DNA of 64,000 bases from Anaspis maculata (lineage: Eukaryota > Arthropoda > Insecta > Coleoptera > Scraptiidae): the NCBI GenBank assembly GCA_949128115.1, contig OX421967.1:22894635-22958634 (forward strand), written 5' to 3'. Of the stretch, positions 1 through 12,800 are shown one piece after another. The notes under the pieces were generated by a model, which saw only the letters and a program-made list of their open reading frames with translations, made no database searches and was not told the origin of the DNA. Every line of letters begins with the position of its first letter. Position 1 is the stretch's first letter. Made by a program: the position numbers and the translations under genes.

Positions 1-865
1 CAAACTTGGCATCGTCTCTTGTATGTCGTTGGAAATAGACAAATAGACAAGAGGAGCGGAATGAAAAATCCTTCAACTTTTCAAAAATAAACGAACCGCT
101 TGTTTCTCGATCTATAACTTTTGTCTTGACCAACGACCAATGTCGTTTCTTTCAGATTGGTATTCAATACTTCAAGACGAAAAATTTGATGTATCACTCG
201 TACAGTTCTGTATGCCAGTAGACATAATTTTCATCGTTTTAGGCTATAACGATCCCCCCGTGCCGTGCGAATTTGCCGCTCAATATAGGCACCAGGCGCC
301 TGTCGGACGAAACCGCTTCCCGCGCTTCACTTTGAAAAATCATATCTGCTGAACCATTGGTCCGATTCTTTGCGTACTTTCTTTTAAAATGTCTTCATTC
401 TGTTCTACGCATTTTGTCTCACATAATCACCCATCTATCTTCAATAATAAAAAAAGTACTTCAATGACGAAATTTGGACTACGTTTTCAATGCATGTCTT
501 GTTTTAACAATTTTTTGTGGACTCGCTACTCACCAGATCAGTTTTATTGTGAGCCATCCATAATCTGCTTATGTCAAGCTTTCAATCGGTAGAAGAAATA
601 TTGAAAAAATTTCAAAAATTCGCCGACAATCACGATGTGAGCTGAAAATTATTAGAAATTCGATAGCTCAAGTTCTTCGGCAAAAGAATTTTTTTCGACT
701 ATTTTGCAATCCGCGCGAACGAAATCCTTAGCGAGGTCAGATGCGCAATGAGATTCTGGATATGATGTGTATTTTTTTAACCGTGAACCTAAAAAGTGCT
801 AAGTTTTTATTTTTAGAAGCGTCGTAGAAGGGCCCTGCTCCCTGACTAATATCTCATAGTATACC
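1..865. other. Intergenic, no gene seen
   Basis: AT-rich sequence with only short open frames that lack recognisable domains or splice structure. I see no RNA gene and no clear repeat boundary before the element starting at 866. Confidence 0.5.
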
Positions 866-1199
866 TACAGGTGTTTCAAAAAAAAAAATTCAAACACCTT
901 GTATCTAAATATTGGAAACGATGCGGCTTTATCTTTTGAGTCCAGATACATAATTTGATATTTGAATAAGATCATAGGGTGTTCATTTTCACACTTCCCC
1001 CCGCCAGATTTCTCCCCGCCGAACTTTTTTCAAGAAAAACACCGGAACAGGTCGATTTTTATTTTAAGGGGGACATCTAAGACACGTATTGCCGAGTTCT
1101 CATCGATGAAAATCGATCCATTCCGGCGTTTCTCTTGAAAAAAATTTGGCGGGAAGAAATCTGGGGTGAGAAGTGTAAAAGGAGTGACGGAAAAAAGAA

Positions 1200-1470
1200 C
1201 AAAAAACAAAAGGCCGAAAACAAAACATCGAATGCATAAGGTCGAAAAAGAAAAGGTCGAATTCACAATATATCGAAAGTGATGATGATCGAAATACATA
1301 TGGTCGAAAATACATAATATCGAATAACAGAATGTCGAAAAACAAAAGGTCGAAAAACAATTGGTCGAAGAACAATTGGTCGAAAAACAATTGGTCGAAA
1401 AACAAAACGTCGAAAAGCAATAGATCGAGAAAAAAAAATCGAAAAGAAAAGGTCTAAAAAGAAAAACCGT
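1200..1470 (+). repeat. Minisatellite, left arm (GGTCGAAAAACAAAA-type)
   Basis: Degenerate tandem units of about 15-16 bp, each with GTCGAAAA followed by an A/C-rich spacer. The cleanest run is near 1333-1410, where GGTCGAAAAACAATT repeats several times. Confidence 0.8.
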
Positions 1471-1601
1471 GAAAATCGAAATTGAGCAATAGGTGTATGT
1501 ACAATTGTTGTAAAGACAAATGATTTGAGAGTTTGGGACGGGAGAAGAGAAGCACTGGGTCAAAAATCAACTAGCCCAAATTTATATCTGTAGAAAAACC
1601 T

Positions 1602-2180
1602 AATCAGGCCTTGAAAAAAAAAATACTGAACCTGACAAGGTCTGTGTAGTGTGTGCACCGATTTATGAGTATAGGTCAATTTTGCGTCAAAAAACCGAAT
1701 AAGGTCTGCAAAAAATTACTGAACCTGACGAGGTCCATGTACACAGGTTTATAAGTCCAAGTTAATTTTGCGTCGAAAAACAGAATCAGGTCTTCAAAAA
1801 AAAAATTCACTAGACCTGACGAGGTCCATGTGCACAGCTTCACGTTTCAGAGTGAATTTTGCGTCAAAAAACCAAATCAGGTCTTCAAAAAAAAACTACT
1901 AGACCTGACGAGGTCTATGTACACCGCTTTATGTGTCCAACTTGATTTTGCATCGAAAAACCAAATCAGGTCTTCAAAACAAAATATACTAATTAATGTT
2001 GCGTCAAAAAACCAAATCAGGTCTTCAAAAAAAAAAAAAAAAAAACTACTAGACCTGACGAGGTCCATGTGCACAGTTTTACATTTCAGAGTGGATTTTG
2101 CGTCAAAAAACCCAATCAGGTCTGCAAAAAAATCACTCAACCTGACAAGGTCCATGCGTGCACAGGTTTATAAGTCTTAA
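1602..2180 (+). repeat. About seven tandem ~90-bp units
   Basis: Units begin near 1602, 1699, 1786, 1876, 1965, 2015 and 2115; the fifth is truncated to about 50 bp. Each carries CAGGTCTTCAAAAAAAAA, then GACCTGACGAGGTCCATG, so most units hold a small inverted repeat CAGGTC..GACCTG around an A-run. A TTTTGCGTCAAAAAACC motif links units. Confidence 0.8.
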
Positions 2181-2384
2181 GTTAATTTACGCTGACGCTG
2201 ATCAGATTTAAAAGAATATACAGGTGTTTCGGTGGCCTAGCATAATACTTTGGGAGGTGATTTATCTCTGAAGAATAAGTCGAAAAGTGAGAGTAAAATT
2301 TTTCCTCAAGTGCTCTCTGAGGGAGTCACAGCTCCTCAATCGATCCGAATTGTAATCACATTTAAAACAGGTATTTCTAGTTCG

Positions 2385-2660
2385 ACATTGTGCTATTCGA
2401 CATTTTATTATTCGATGTTTTGCTTTTCGATCTTTTGTTTTTCGACCTTTTGGTTTTCGACCTTTTGCTTTTCGATATTTCACTTCTCGACCTTTTAGCT
2501 TTTGACCTTTTGCTTTTCGATATTTCACTTTTCGATCTTTTGATTTTCGACCTTTTGTACTTTCGACAATAGTGCTTTCGATGTTTTGTGGTTTCGTTAT
2601 TTTGTTTCTCGACTTTATGCATTCGATGTTTTGTTTTCGACCTTTTGTATTTCGATCTTT
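2385..2660 (-). repeat. Minisatellite, right arm (inverted copy)
   Basis: Same unit as the left-arm array in the opposite orientation, seen on the plus strand as repeated TTTTCGACCTTTTG. Together with the left array it makes the arms of the 866-2793 element self-complementary. Confidence 0.8.
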
Positions 2661-2793
2661 TTTCCGTCACCCGTGTAAAAGTGGACACCGTGTATATGAT
2701 CTTATCCAGATATCAAGCTACACATCTGGACTCAGAAGAAAAAGCCGCATCATTTCTAATATTTAGATACAAGTTTTTCTGAAACACCCTGTA

Positions 2794-4074
2794 CACTATA
2801 AGATACAAAAAATTTCGGTGTCCAAATTTAAATTCTACAAGAAAAATGGTTGGAAAAAATTTCTTTCCGCACCCATTTTTTCCAACAAGAAAAATTCCAA
2901 CAGGAGGGGAGGGGGGAGTCTCGGTAGATCACCCTGTACTTGCATATTTATTGAACAGCGATTGCAATTTCACATGTTTGTCTGCTTCACTGTTTCGCCT
3001 TTTTCCATTGAATACTTTAGCTTAAAAGCTGCCTACTTTTCTATACTCTATACACTCATAGAAAGGACCCACCAGATTCCTCCGCTTGAAAAGTAGTCCC
3101 GAGCGTTACCCGCGAAATATGAAATTCCAGTTAGAAAGAGGTGCTTATTTCCGCTAATCACAGCTAAGTGCTATGGTAATTTTAAATGACACCAGTTCAA
3201 TGCCAATTTTTATGAATAAGAGAATAATTTTTTTGAATGAAGCTGATTTTATTACACAACAGTCACAACACTCACAACAGCCGAGCCGACTAAGAATAGC
3301 AAACATCATAGAGAAATGGAGGTTAGAAATCATACGAAGTGTCAAACTCGCCGAATGCAATGCCATTGGCTAGGCGTAGGAATAATTTTCCCGGGTAAGA
3401 CTACCAACCGAACAAAACTAATATTATTTCCAAACGCGCCCATGTTGTAACAGTCTTTGGTGCTTTTATTTGCTATAGGTTACATCAGTGAAATTCAAAA
3501 AAGTCCGTTCTATCGCTGAACAGACTATAGTCAAGTATGTGCAATATTCGCCGAAAGAAATTGCGGATACGCTTCGGCTCTGGCCGACACGTTCTCAAGG
3601 TCGGTTAAGGGCCAAAGCTTCAATTATTTAACTTTTCTAAAGACATCTCGTGGTCGTTTGCCAAAATAATTTGGAAAAAAGGTTTTAAAAGTTGGGCGCA
3701 CCTCATGGAAAATTGACTTGTGTCACAGCACCGTGGAAAAAAAATGTGGTGCCTTTTTTCAGAGAAACTTCCGTTTGAAAGATGACAGTCAAGAACCAAT
3801 GGGCTCACCGCAGAGTGGAACCATGTCACCAATAGGCTCAAAACAAAGTACATATACCTCCTTGTAGCAGCTTTCGAGAACGATCTAAACGGTATTTCTG
3901 TCGAGGAATAAGCCCGCTGCGATTGATTCCGCAACGCCTTATTTTACCAATTCAACTTCATCTCTTCAACTTCTTGAAAGTCAGTAATGAATCGATTTCT
4001 ACAGTGGTAGTAAATGGAAATACAATACGGTGAGTTAATCAATATTCATGGTGATTTCTTAGGCTGTAAAAAGT
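2794..4074. other. Intergenic, no gene seen
   Basis: Only short frames without domain signature. An isolated terminus-like ATCACCCTGTAC near 2928-2940 looks like one end of another CAGGGTG-type element whose partner end I could not place. Confidence 0.4.
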
Positions 4075-5345
4075 TAATAGTACCTTTCATTATCCAGCGC
4101 GCCATCAGCGCGCATACTCGTCTTCTGAAGTAATGGCGTCAAATACAAAATTTGCGAACAAATGCTAGAAAATGGCGTGAAAAACCGCCATAGAGTTGAA
4201 AAATACGCGCCGCAGCGAACAGGGTAATAGGCTAGAGGTTAATACACACTAGTGATTACTCATTTTTTATCAAAAAGTCCGCATTGTTCATTAAATTATA
4301 AATAACTGCGTTTTACATTGGTCGGATGTGTGTACGCAACCCATAATGCAACCCCCAACAACTCTATTTTCAGTTTGACTAGCGAAAGTTCGCAACACTC
4401 GCTACATCAGTGTACTGCGGAATGTATTTTACTTCCAGGGACTTTTCCCACACAATTCAAGAATAGCGGCCCTGTGCTCTTCAAAGTATAAAAATCAGTT
4501 TTTTCGAAACTAAATCAGCGGTGTTATCCTTCCAAAAATCATGGAAAAACAAGTGAAAGGGGCCGTTAAACATTGTGCTCATGGGAATGGGCACAGTGAT
4601 AGTCGGTATAATGACAAAAATATGTATTTCTTTATCCGATTCCCAAAAACGTGCTTAAAATAGCGTAAAAACTTGGTACTGGAGAAATTTGAAAAACACG
4701 CAAAGTCTTGCGAGGAATGTGACAATGTGCACGGTGGGTGAAGCTGTGTAACCGGAAAAATTTCACTCCGAAACGGGTCACCAAGGATAGATTCAATACA
4801 TTCATACACAATACATTCCGGAGTACACTGATGTAGCGAATGTTGCCTAAAATCGTGGTTTTTGGGCAACTTTCGCTACAGAAGTGTAGTACCTACGGAT
4901 TATATAAAACTCCCAGGGACTTTTCTCACACGATTCAAGAATAGCGGCCCACTTGTTCACAAACGTACGACACTCGGAGCGAACTCCAAAATGGCGAATA
5001 AATAGTTGATGTTGACAGCAGACAGCAGCGGAAAGTCACGGCCGTTGCTTGTCAAACTGAAAATAGAGTTGGTGGGGGTTGCATTATGGGTTGCGTACGC
5101 ACATCCGATCAATGTAAAACGCAGTTATTTATAATTTAATGAATAATGCGGACTTTTTGATGAAAAATAAGTAATCACTAGTGTGTATTAACCTCTAGCC
5201 TATTACCCTGTTCGCTGCGGCGCGTATTTTTCAACTTTGTGGCGGTTTTTCTTGCGATTTTGTAGCATTTGTTCGCAAATTTTGTATTTGACGCCAAAAT
5301 TTGGCGCAAGCGTTGGGTATACCACTATAATGAAAGTTACTATTA
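4075..5345. mobile_element. Non-autonomous element with ~300-bp terminal inverted repeats
   Basis: The left arm (about 4075-4380) and right arm (about 5048-5345) are inverted copies. Shared blocks include TAATAGTAACTTTCATTAT-like ends, GCGTCAAATACAAAATTTGC and CAACCCATAATGCAACCCCC. The loop holds two direct ~85-bp copies ending CAAGAATAGCGGCCC (near 4390-4473 and 4866-4950), and a third related fragment occurs far away near 11115-11155. I see no coding capacity. Confidence 0.8.
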
Positions 5346-6181
5346 GGAAACAGGGTAGTAGATCCTTGATAGACCAATTCATTAGTCACGCTAAAGATTC
5401 TAGGTCTTCATTAATTCGCACATAAAATGTTCACTCTTCAAACTTCGTAATTTTCTACAAGCAAAAATAAATTTAGATAGCTACGAGTAAATAATTTGAT
5501 TTGAGAAAAAAAAAGATGCATTGTGATAATAATTATGGGCATAGTACTGCACGGTGGAACAAGGAGCAAAAACTTCAAATCCTCGTTTGCATCCAAAAAT
5601 ATCTGGCTATTACATAACTCACGTAATCAAAGGAAAGCATTCTCAAATGAATGACATCAAACGGATTTCAATATGCAACTAATTGTTCCGAAATTATTTT
5701 CCGACAAAAATAAAACGTATACGTCACAGCAGGAGTAGGCCGATGCTAGGCTACACTCGGTGCAATTCATTGATTTTAATCCAATGTGAATTTCTAAAGT
5801 TATCCCAAACGTCGTACATCATCGGTTAATTTATGATGAAAACCTACACGAAATTCTCGGAGGCTTCCGATGGGATTTCCTTTCGTCACATTTTTACGAT
5901 GAAACAAGATACGAATGCGAGCACATTAACCCTTGCTGGATTCGAAAATGTAATGTTTGACACTAAATAGTCATATTTATGTAATTTTACGTAGATTGAT
6001 GATAAAAGGGAAGACGTACGACGTGTTTATTCAAACATTTCACGTGAAAGATGATGTACGAGCGTTAGTAAAAATGAAGTGAATTATAATACGTAACAAA
6101 AATGTCATGCATCCCAGAGTCGCGATTGAAAGTTTCGATTATGGAAGTGGCGTTTCCTCTTATTTGAGATTTCGGGTACAA
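5346..6181. other. Intergenic, no gene seen
   Basis: AT-rich, no coherent frame, no clear repeat structure. Confidence 0.4.
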
Positions 6182-6630
6182 TGGGTGCTTTCCACCTAGA
6201 TGGTACAAATACCACCAGACGGAACATGTTCCACGATTGGGTACACCTAGATGGAAAGCACCGGCATCGTTGACCGACGCGACATCTCTGGTCTGGAGGC
6301 GAAAGATGACTATGGCATTCAGAAATAAATAAATGGCAGCGCAAATCTTATCGATCGTACGTTATCCCTGCAGAGAAATAAAATAAAACACGGATGCATG
6401 GATGAAACGACACAGAGAGAGACATATGACAACGGAGTGCTGGATTACAGCTGACGGTACGTCATTTGTCGCATCCGTTTCCGGTGTGCCTTCCGACGGC
6501 ACAAAATTTTAGGTGATCCACCGGACGGCACAAAACCAGGTAAGAACACGTAGATGGAAAGCACCGTTTGGAACCCGCACGTGCGCAAATGGAAGGTGTA
6601 CCAAACTTGGAGCTAGGTGGAAAGCACCCA
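6182..6630. mobile_element. Small inverted-repeat element, 18-bp perfect ends
   Basis: Ends are exact inverted copies of TGGGTGCTTTCCACCTAG (6182-6199 and 6613-6630). Two further internal copies of the core AGATGGAAAGCACC lie at about 6249-6262 and 6551-6564. No transposase frame and no confident target duplication. Confidence 0.7.
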
Positions 6631-6909
6631 ATGCAGGCGTGCAGCGACAAAGCGAGAAAAAGATGAACTACACCAAGTCATACCCAGATATGATGATCAT
6701 GCCTTTTTTCGTGGGGCCAAAGTATACTGTTCCACTATCAGCTGTCACTGTCGAAACTAACAAGCGTTGGATTTATTCTTTTCAGTAGTAGGCAATAAAA
6801 AAATCTGCGGATTAGGTACGCTGAAACAGCCCCAAGCAACGTTATAACAGCAATTTTACGCTGACATGATGCATTTTTAGATTTGATATTTGTTTTAAAA
6901 AAAAACGGT

Positions 6910-7021
6910 ATAGGCTGTCTGATTTCTACATGATTCTAGTGGACTGCGATTCAGGCCGCGATCGGCCGATGGCGACCAGAAACACAGCCCACTCGAGTCA
7001 TGTAGAAATCAGACAGCCTAT
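6910..7021. mobile_element. 112-bp hairpin MITE
   Basis: A perfect 24-bp inverted repeat starts ATAGGCTGTCTGATTTCT at 6910 and is mirrored at 6998-7021. The flanking TA on both sides fits a TA target duplication. The loop is GC-richer than its surroundings. Confidence 0.8.
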
Positions 7022-7600
7022 AGATCTAGTTTCTTCGTTTCAATTTTAAATAATAACAACGGTTTGATACTGATTTCATTTTATTTTGATTACAATGTTT
7101 GATCATTACCAACTCTTTCTTTGTGGACTGATGAACTTCCTTTTTTCACTCTGAATTTTTTTTAGTACTTTGCCCTTGCCGGATTTCAAAATATTGTCAG
7201 TGAGCTGTCTATTTGTTGCATAAATCGATGATTTATCGACTAAGACGGTTGTTTTATATTGTTTCAATTCCTATTATACTAGTGACCTTTCTGCGGACTA
7301 ATAAACGTCCCCTTTTCCCTCTAGACCTTCGACAGATTAATAGAAATCTTCATGTTGACTACACAAATCTTATCCGTTAACATTTTAATTGCAACCAACT
7401 GGATGAGGCTATGGTGGAACAAGTACTATTTTTCCTAGAGACTGACACCTATCATATTTGTCAAGCTACTTGCACCTTAAGATGTTAATAGTAGCTCTCA
7501 AACAAGATTTACAGTGGCTGCATAATAGCAGCATCAGCCCTAGAGAGCTCTCGCAACATAAGAACCTTTTGGGACGACAAAAACAAAACAATATTCACAC
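7022..7600. other. Intergenic, no gene seen
   Basis: AT-rich sequence with no frame or repeat that I can support. Confidence 0.4.
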
Positions 7601-7604
7601 ATTC

Positions 7605-7605
7605 A

Positions 7606-7635
<30 letters not shown>
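7605..7635 (+). repeat. (CATA)n microsatellite
   Basis: About eight uninterrupted CATA units, sitting at the edge of the interspersed repeat copy that follows. Confidence 0.9.
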
Positions 7636-7636
<1 letters not shown>

Positions 7637-7639
7637 TCA

Positions 7640-8470
7640 TCGATTAGTTTGACTGAATGGCCGAACTTCTCGACGCCAAAGCCTACCTAAAGGCTTTTTT
7701 GTTGATCGCACGATATGTGTGTAATCTTCGAGGATAACTGCCGAACCGTTGATCTGATCGACTTGAAATTTGGTATGCAGACATAGTTTCATCCTGGAAC
7801 GAGCTGGTTAGCTTTTGTTTGTCATCTGTCAAACAGAAGAGTGACTGTGAAAAAATGACAGAAACTATTTCTCACGGAACTCAACGGTGTGGTATGCCAT
7901 TTGAAAGCCCTTGGAAAGCTGCATTCAGAACAGTTGGAAATAATGCTCCATCCGTGTAAGTTATTGATCGACATAGCTCAATTTTATAACGCGAAAACTA
8001 ACCGATGGTCGCTGGGAATTTTCAAAGTTGCAGAAAATATTCTTCTGGTCAAAACCACTGGGGATGGCGTCGATTCATTTGCGTCATGCAACTAGATTCG
8101 GTTATACGTTATTGTGCTGCCACACTTATAATCCCGACATTGTACCCGTTGAAATTTTTTCCTTAAACAGCGCTTGTAATGGTAGAGCGTTATTGGACTA
8201 CTTTTTACGGATTTTCAAGTTGTACCTTTCCTTGTGGAAATTTATATTGATGTTAAGGTTCTGCAACCCCCTGAGACTTCTTGAGATACAGTGCTGTTTG
8301 AAGTGGTTGTATATGCAAAGTTTGTCTCCCAGGACCACGATGCTCGCTCAACGAATACGAATTTTCCAATTAGATTTTTCTTTTCGGAATAGACGTTTCG
8401 AATAAAATCATTACCTACGTCGCTGGATACCGCCGGAAAAGTATTGTGTCACCCACAACAGATATTTTAT
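7640..8470 (+). repeat. Interspersed repeat family, copy 1
   Basis: Closely resembles 33280-34810. Shared blocks include GATAACTGCCG, GGTATGCAGACAT-like sequence, TGTCATCTGTCAAAC, CTCACGGAACTCAAC and CATTTGAAAGCCCTTGGAAA near the start, and GGATACCGCCGG plus ACAACAGATATTTT near the end (8420-8465). Both copies begin next to a microsatellite. Short frames inside it are not conserved as protein. Confidence 0.75.
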
Positions 8471-11400
8471 TCGTCTTCCTTGAATTCAATTATTTTTTCT
8501 GAGCAAAAATATGAAAAATGATCGTCGTATCAATATCATATCTTCTCTACAAACGCCAGATGTCGAGTATGTCTCGGTATTTTCACTTTTTGGCATCTCG
8601 AAAACAACATTCCAGGCTGTAACAGCCGAACTGATAGGAAATACGAAAAGTTCACATAAATGCTGCAAAAATACAAACCAATTGATTTTGTGTGAAAAGG
8701 TCAGATCGAAGTGTATGCCACTAATCAGAGAGGTTGAAATGGCTTATGGCGCGATGATAATTACTTATCAACAGAACGGATCAAGTTTGCCGCCACAAAT
8801 ACGCCGAAGTGCAAAACGAAAACAAACACAACATCATCACACCGCACAATTATCAACCAACCAAAAAAACAAAATCCAAACTATTCATTGTGAATCGAAA
8901 ATGATACTCCTACCCACACTTTTATAAAGCGTCATAGTTATTTCATTTTTGTCAAGTTGTCAAAAATTTAAATTCAACCTTGTAATTGTAAAACGAACGA
9001 ACAAAAAATCTACCATTAAGCCAAAAAACAGGTGCATTCTAATCAACCGTCATAAAGCATCCCGGGTGGCTCCGGGCCGCTCCCAAACAAATCGTTACCA
9101 TAGGGATCGTAAGATACACCAATCACCGTTTCAGAATAATTTGCTCCGGGGCTCTTGGCTCCTGTCCACTGTCAGACAATAAGCTGACATGGAGCAAAGT
9201 ATGAAGCTGTGACATTGCTCTTACTTGAAAAAGAAGCTATACTTCGTCTCAACGTACCATGCGACATTTTATCTGGTAACAATGGAACTGGTACAATTTT
9301 GAAAAAAAAATCAATTCAAAACTCACCAAAAATCCCCTCAATGATTTTGGTTTTCCAAAACTGTTTAAAATACACAAAAAAAAAACTCTACACAGGCAGA
9401 TATCAAATCTCGACTGCTGAATCACAGATTTTCACCGTATTAATAGTAATTGTTGTCGTTTGGATTAAACGATACGCGAAATTAAGCTGCGCTTCAAGGT
9501 GGGCATAAATTGTAGTTTTGATGACTTGATGTGTGATAAGGACTGAGGTATTTAGTATTTTTGTGGTGATAACACGTGGGTATAGGTGCGATGACGATTC
9601 GATATAATTTCAAAATAGGTGCTAGGTACCTACCTACTTAAGACTATCTTCAGTTAAGCATCAGATAAAAACCAAATAATTTTTTTGCGTTGAGTAGCTA
9701 CACCGCGTCTATTTCCTAACATGTGTCTAAGCACGTCTATGTGTGCTCTTGGATTATTTTTACAAATTTTCACAGTGATCTAAAATTGGAGAGTATTAAG
9801 ATTTTACGGTTTTCAGTGATAAACCACATTACATTCCCGTGTCATTACATCCACATTACCATAATTATAATCATCATCGGCGCGTATCATTGGCATTCCT
9901 TTGGCGTGTTTCAGCACTTAAAAATTGGTCATATAATGTGTGTGTGTGTGTGTCTGCATGTAACTGTAATAACAGTGCAATTAATTAAATTTATCTTATT
10001 AATTCTCACAAAATACGTTATAGGTTGTGATGATGGCGAGTTGACCGCTTCCAGTTGTTATTTTCAGAATGCGAGTACAAAACAACCGTTATTATAAAAG
10101 CTTTTAAATGTAGGTACCTGAACAATGGCCGAAAAGATGCAAAGCAGTTGTAAATACAGCAGCCTCACTATTCCACAAAAATGTATTGACAGCATTGAAA
10201 AACTCCGCTCTTTTGCCCGTTTACAGACCTAAAACCTGTTGTGGCATCACAATACTTTCCCGGGACGTAAATAAGTTTTGAACAAAGCGTCCCTTCGGGA
10301 AGAAGGGATTGACTGAATAGTTGCAAAAACAAACCTAGCAGGTTAAGTATCCTCAAACTTACTGTTTACAACCATAAAAAATCTGTGAAATGTGCTTCTA
10401 TAGCACTGGGTAGATCAGTTCAGGTCACTAGGTAGTAGTCGCAATCGAAATGTTTCAACAGGTTTCTTGAAAGGTTGGTTGAATTCTGATACCCTCCTCG
10501 AAGACCACATCTCATCCTCATCCACTTTCACGTACGGCAGATTGTCCGAGAAAAAGACATTTAGATCACAACAGTAGAATCGTGTCTACTTCACAAATTG
10601 TTTCTACATCATAATTTTCGCTTCTACTCTAGACTGCTTCACCAAATAGGACTGTGTATCTTACGTGTTAACCGGGCCCATGCGCGTACAATTAGGCGCT
10701 TGATATGAAACTTCCAGACAAATAGCGTCTGTTAACACGTATCATGATTAGAAAAACTATCAATAATCGTTTGTGTAAGTGAAATTTTCAACTATTGATG
10801 CTCACTGTTTGTGAGTTGTGAGTCTGATGTTATTTTAATCTTTTAAAAATTAAAAACAATCATTTTGAAGGTGGAATAGGAAGGCACGCTTTCGGTTCCG
10901 GTTCTTACAATAAAAAATGGAAATCAACACTGTGTCATGACAAGTGTAGAAGCGAGAGTCGATACGATGAAGAAAAAGGTTTTATTTTATTCCGTTTCCG
11001 CGAACACGTGGCGTGGAAGTTTTGCTCAGGGCCCTCTTAGAGTCTCCTCTAACTAAAACCATCTTAGGCCAAAGGTAGGCAAGCCGCGAGAGCCACTCTC
11101 ACACACGTTACGTTTTAGGCAATCTTTGCTACATCAATGTACTGCGGGTTGCATAAGACTATCCGGACCAGAAGCCAGGGAGGAGAACGGCAGAAGCCTC
11201 GTTCGGGGTTGCCAAGTGAACAAGAAATATAAATTTCAATCATTTCGATACAGTAATTTCCAAATTTTGAATTTCTATTCAGTATGTTGTCAGATTTCCT
11301 AACTAGAAACGCGCAAGGAAACATATTGCAAAACAAATTGATTTTATAGGGACTATTTGAGGTGACAGTAATTGTAACATAAATTATTATTGGTAACGGC

Positions 11401-11882
11401 GGCCATGCCAAATCTGACAACATCGCGATTAACAGACTGTGGATCATTTGCGAAGTAAGCAACGAACGTCCAATATTTTCATTATTTTGTGAAAAAGAAC
11501 TATACAAAATAGAAATTTGGCTTGCGACTGGTTCTTCTTCACATTTTTAGTAACTTTTTTGTATCTACCTGGAGACTTAGTCATGATATAGCCTGGTATG
11601 CCATAGAAAAGTCGATATTTGTCTGGATGTTTCAAATTTGGCACGAAATAGCGACAGTTGCGTCCATGTTGCATCTGCGCCGTCGGGTCAGGAGAACGTA
11701 CTATTGTTTGAAATTGATTCGGGGCCAAAATGGCATTTGTGAAATTTCAAGTCCATACATAATATCTTCGAGATTTTTGAACCTGGAGAATAACAAAGAA
11801 TCAAGGAGCTATATGAAAGTCTTCAGAGAAATGAATCTCACCCAAAAATTAATCATCACATTCCAGGCTGAAATCATATCTA
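8471..11882. other. Intergenic, no gene supported
   Basis: The longest frame (8511-8927, 138 codons, plus) has no recognisable domain. A short (TG)n run lies near 9937-9952. A fragment near 11115-11155 matches the loop of the 4075-5345 element. No RNA gene is visible. Confidence 0.4.
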
Positions 11883-12614
11883 TACAGGGTGATTCAAAAA
11901 TGGCGCATTTCCTCCCGTGTACATTGTGGGAGACATTAAGGGAGCACGGAAAAAATAGTAAAAAAAAATTGGCTCATTTATCCTTCGAGTTATGAAGAGG
12001 TGAAGTTGAGAATTTAACTTCTTCAATTTGCATGATTTCAAAGCAAAGCATTGTTATTTGCGAAGAGTCACATGTCGTTAGTAGTTCCTGATTGAAAATT
12101 TCTCTTGCAACTGAGATTTGAGTCGTATTTTCATATTTCAAAATTCGTCTTCCACCCCAAAAGTGCCGTGAAAATACATTTGGCAAGTATGTTTGGTATG
12201 GTCTGGCAGGTTCTACAGAGTTTCCAGGGTAACAATCCCAACAATACAATAATGCTATTGTGATGTATAGACAATACAAATAGAAAAGACCATATGTTGT
12301 CACGGATTTTTACGGTTGCGTAAGAACCAGGCGAGTCCATCATTCATAAAAAGGTTGGCTGATTTTTGATGCCCCAGTATCCGTGACGACAGTGGTGATA
12401 ACATATGGTCTTCTCTATTTGTATTGTCTATACCTCTTTGATCTAAAGGTGCCAGGTAGGTACTAATGCAATGCTGCCAGATTGGACAGATTTGTTTTTG
12501 TTAATAACTTGCAAATCGAAGCCGATTAATTTTTTTCATTATTTTTCCCATGCTCTGTCAACGTCCATTATAACGTGCCCGAAAGGAAATGCGCCATTTT
12601 TGAATCACCCTGTA
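11883..12614. mobile_element. TACAGGGTG-ended inverted-repeat element
   Basis: Left end TACAGGGTGATTCAAAAATG and the following GCGCATTTCCT are mirrored at the right end (about 12580-12614). Inside, a second inverted pair surrounds GACAATACAAATAGAA (about 12250-12270 and 12410-12430). No coding frame is supported. Confidence 0.8.
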
Positions 12615-12800
12615 TACCAAATTTCAACTCCATCGGATCAGCGGTTTGGCGAGTATCGCAGCAGATTACAGACACACACAGCCAGACATCACTCTGGAAA
12701 TGGTTTCAATAGTCTTGGGGGACCTCAAAACGGATATATCCGTCAACACTGTTACAGACTTCCAAGTGCTAATACCGACAGCCGACAGCATCATATCACC
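12615..12800. repeat. Fragment related to the microsatellite-linked repeat
   Basis: Contains CCATCGGATCAGCGGTTTGG, a short CACACACA run and GGGGGACCTCAAAACGGATA. The last block recurs in inverse orientation near 33145-33175, next to the long (GT)n there. Confidence 0.6.

Larger units (their letters stand above)
866..2793. mobile_element. Foldback-like element with minisatellite-bearing inverted arms
   Basis: The two ends are inverted copies. The left end starts TACAGGTGTTTC and the right end finishes GAAACACCCTGTA. Matching continues for several hundred bases: the left block reading CTTGTATCTAAATATTGG recurs inverted near 2745-2775, and so does the stretch GAAAACAAAACATCGAATGC at about 1217-1236 (right copy near 2620-2640). 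Each arm then runs into a minisatellite built on GGTCGAAAAACAAAA. The middle (about 1600-2180) is a third repeat class of roughly 90-bp units. There is no transposase-like frame; frames through the arms only give repetitive F/D/S-rich or K/R/S-rich peptides. The architecture, long inverted arms made of short tandem repeats around a repetitive core, resembles Drosophila FB elements. Superfamily assignment is not possible from what is here. Confidence 0.75.

Noticed and set aside
1030..1563. 177-codon minus frame rich in F, S and C
   Set aside because: It is a read-through of the minisatellite arm; the peptide is purely repetitive.
8511..8927. 138-codon plus frame
   Set aside because: No domain, no splice structure and no coding-like neighbours; length is within chance expectation for the window.
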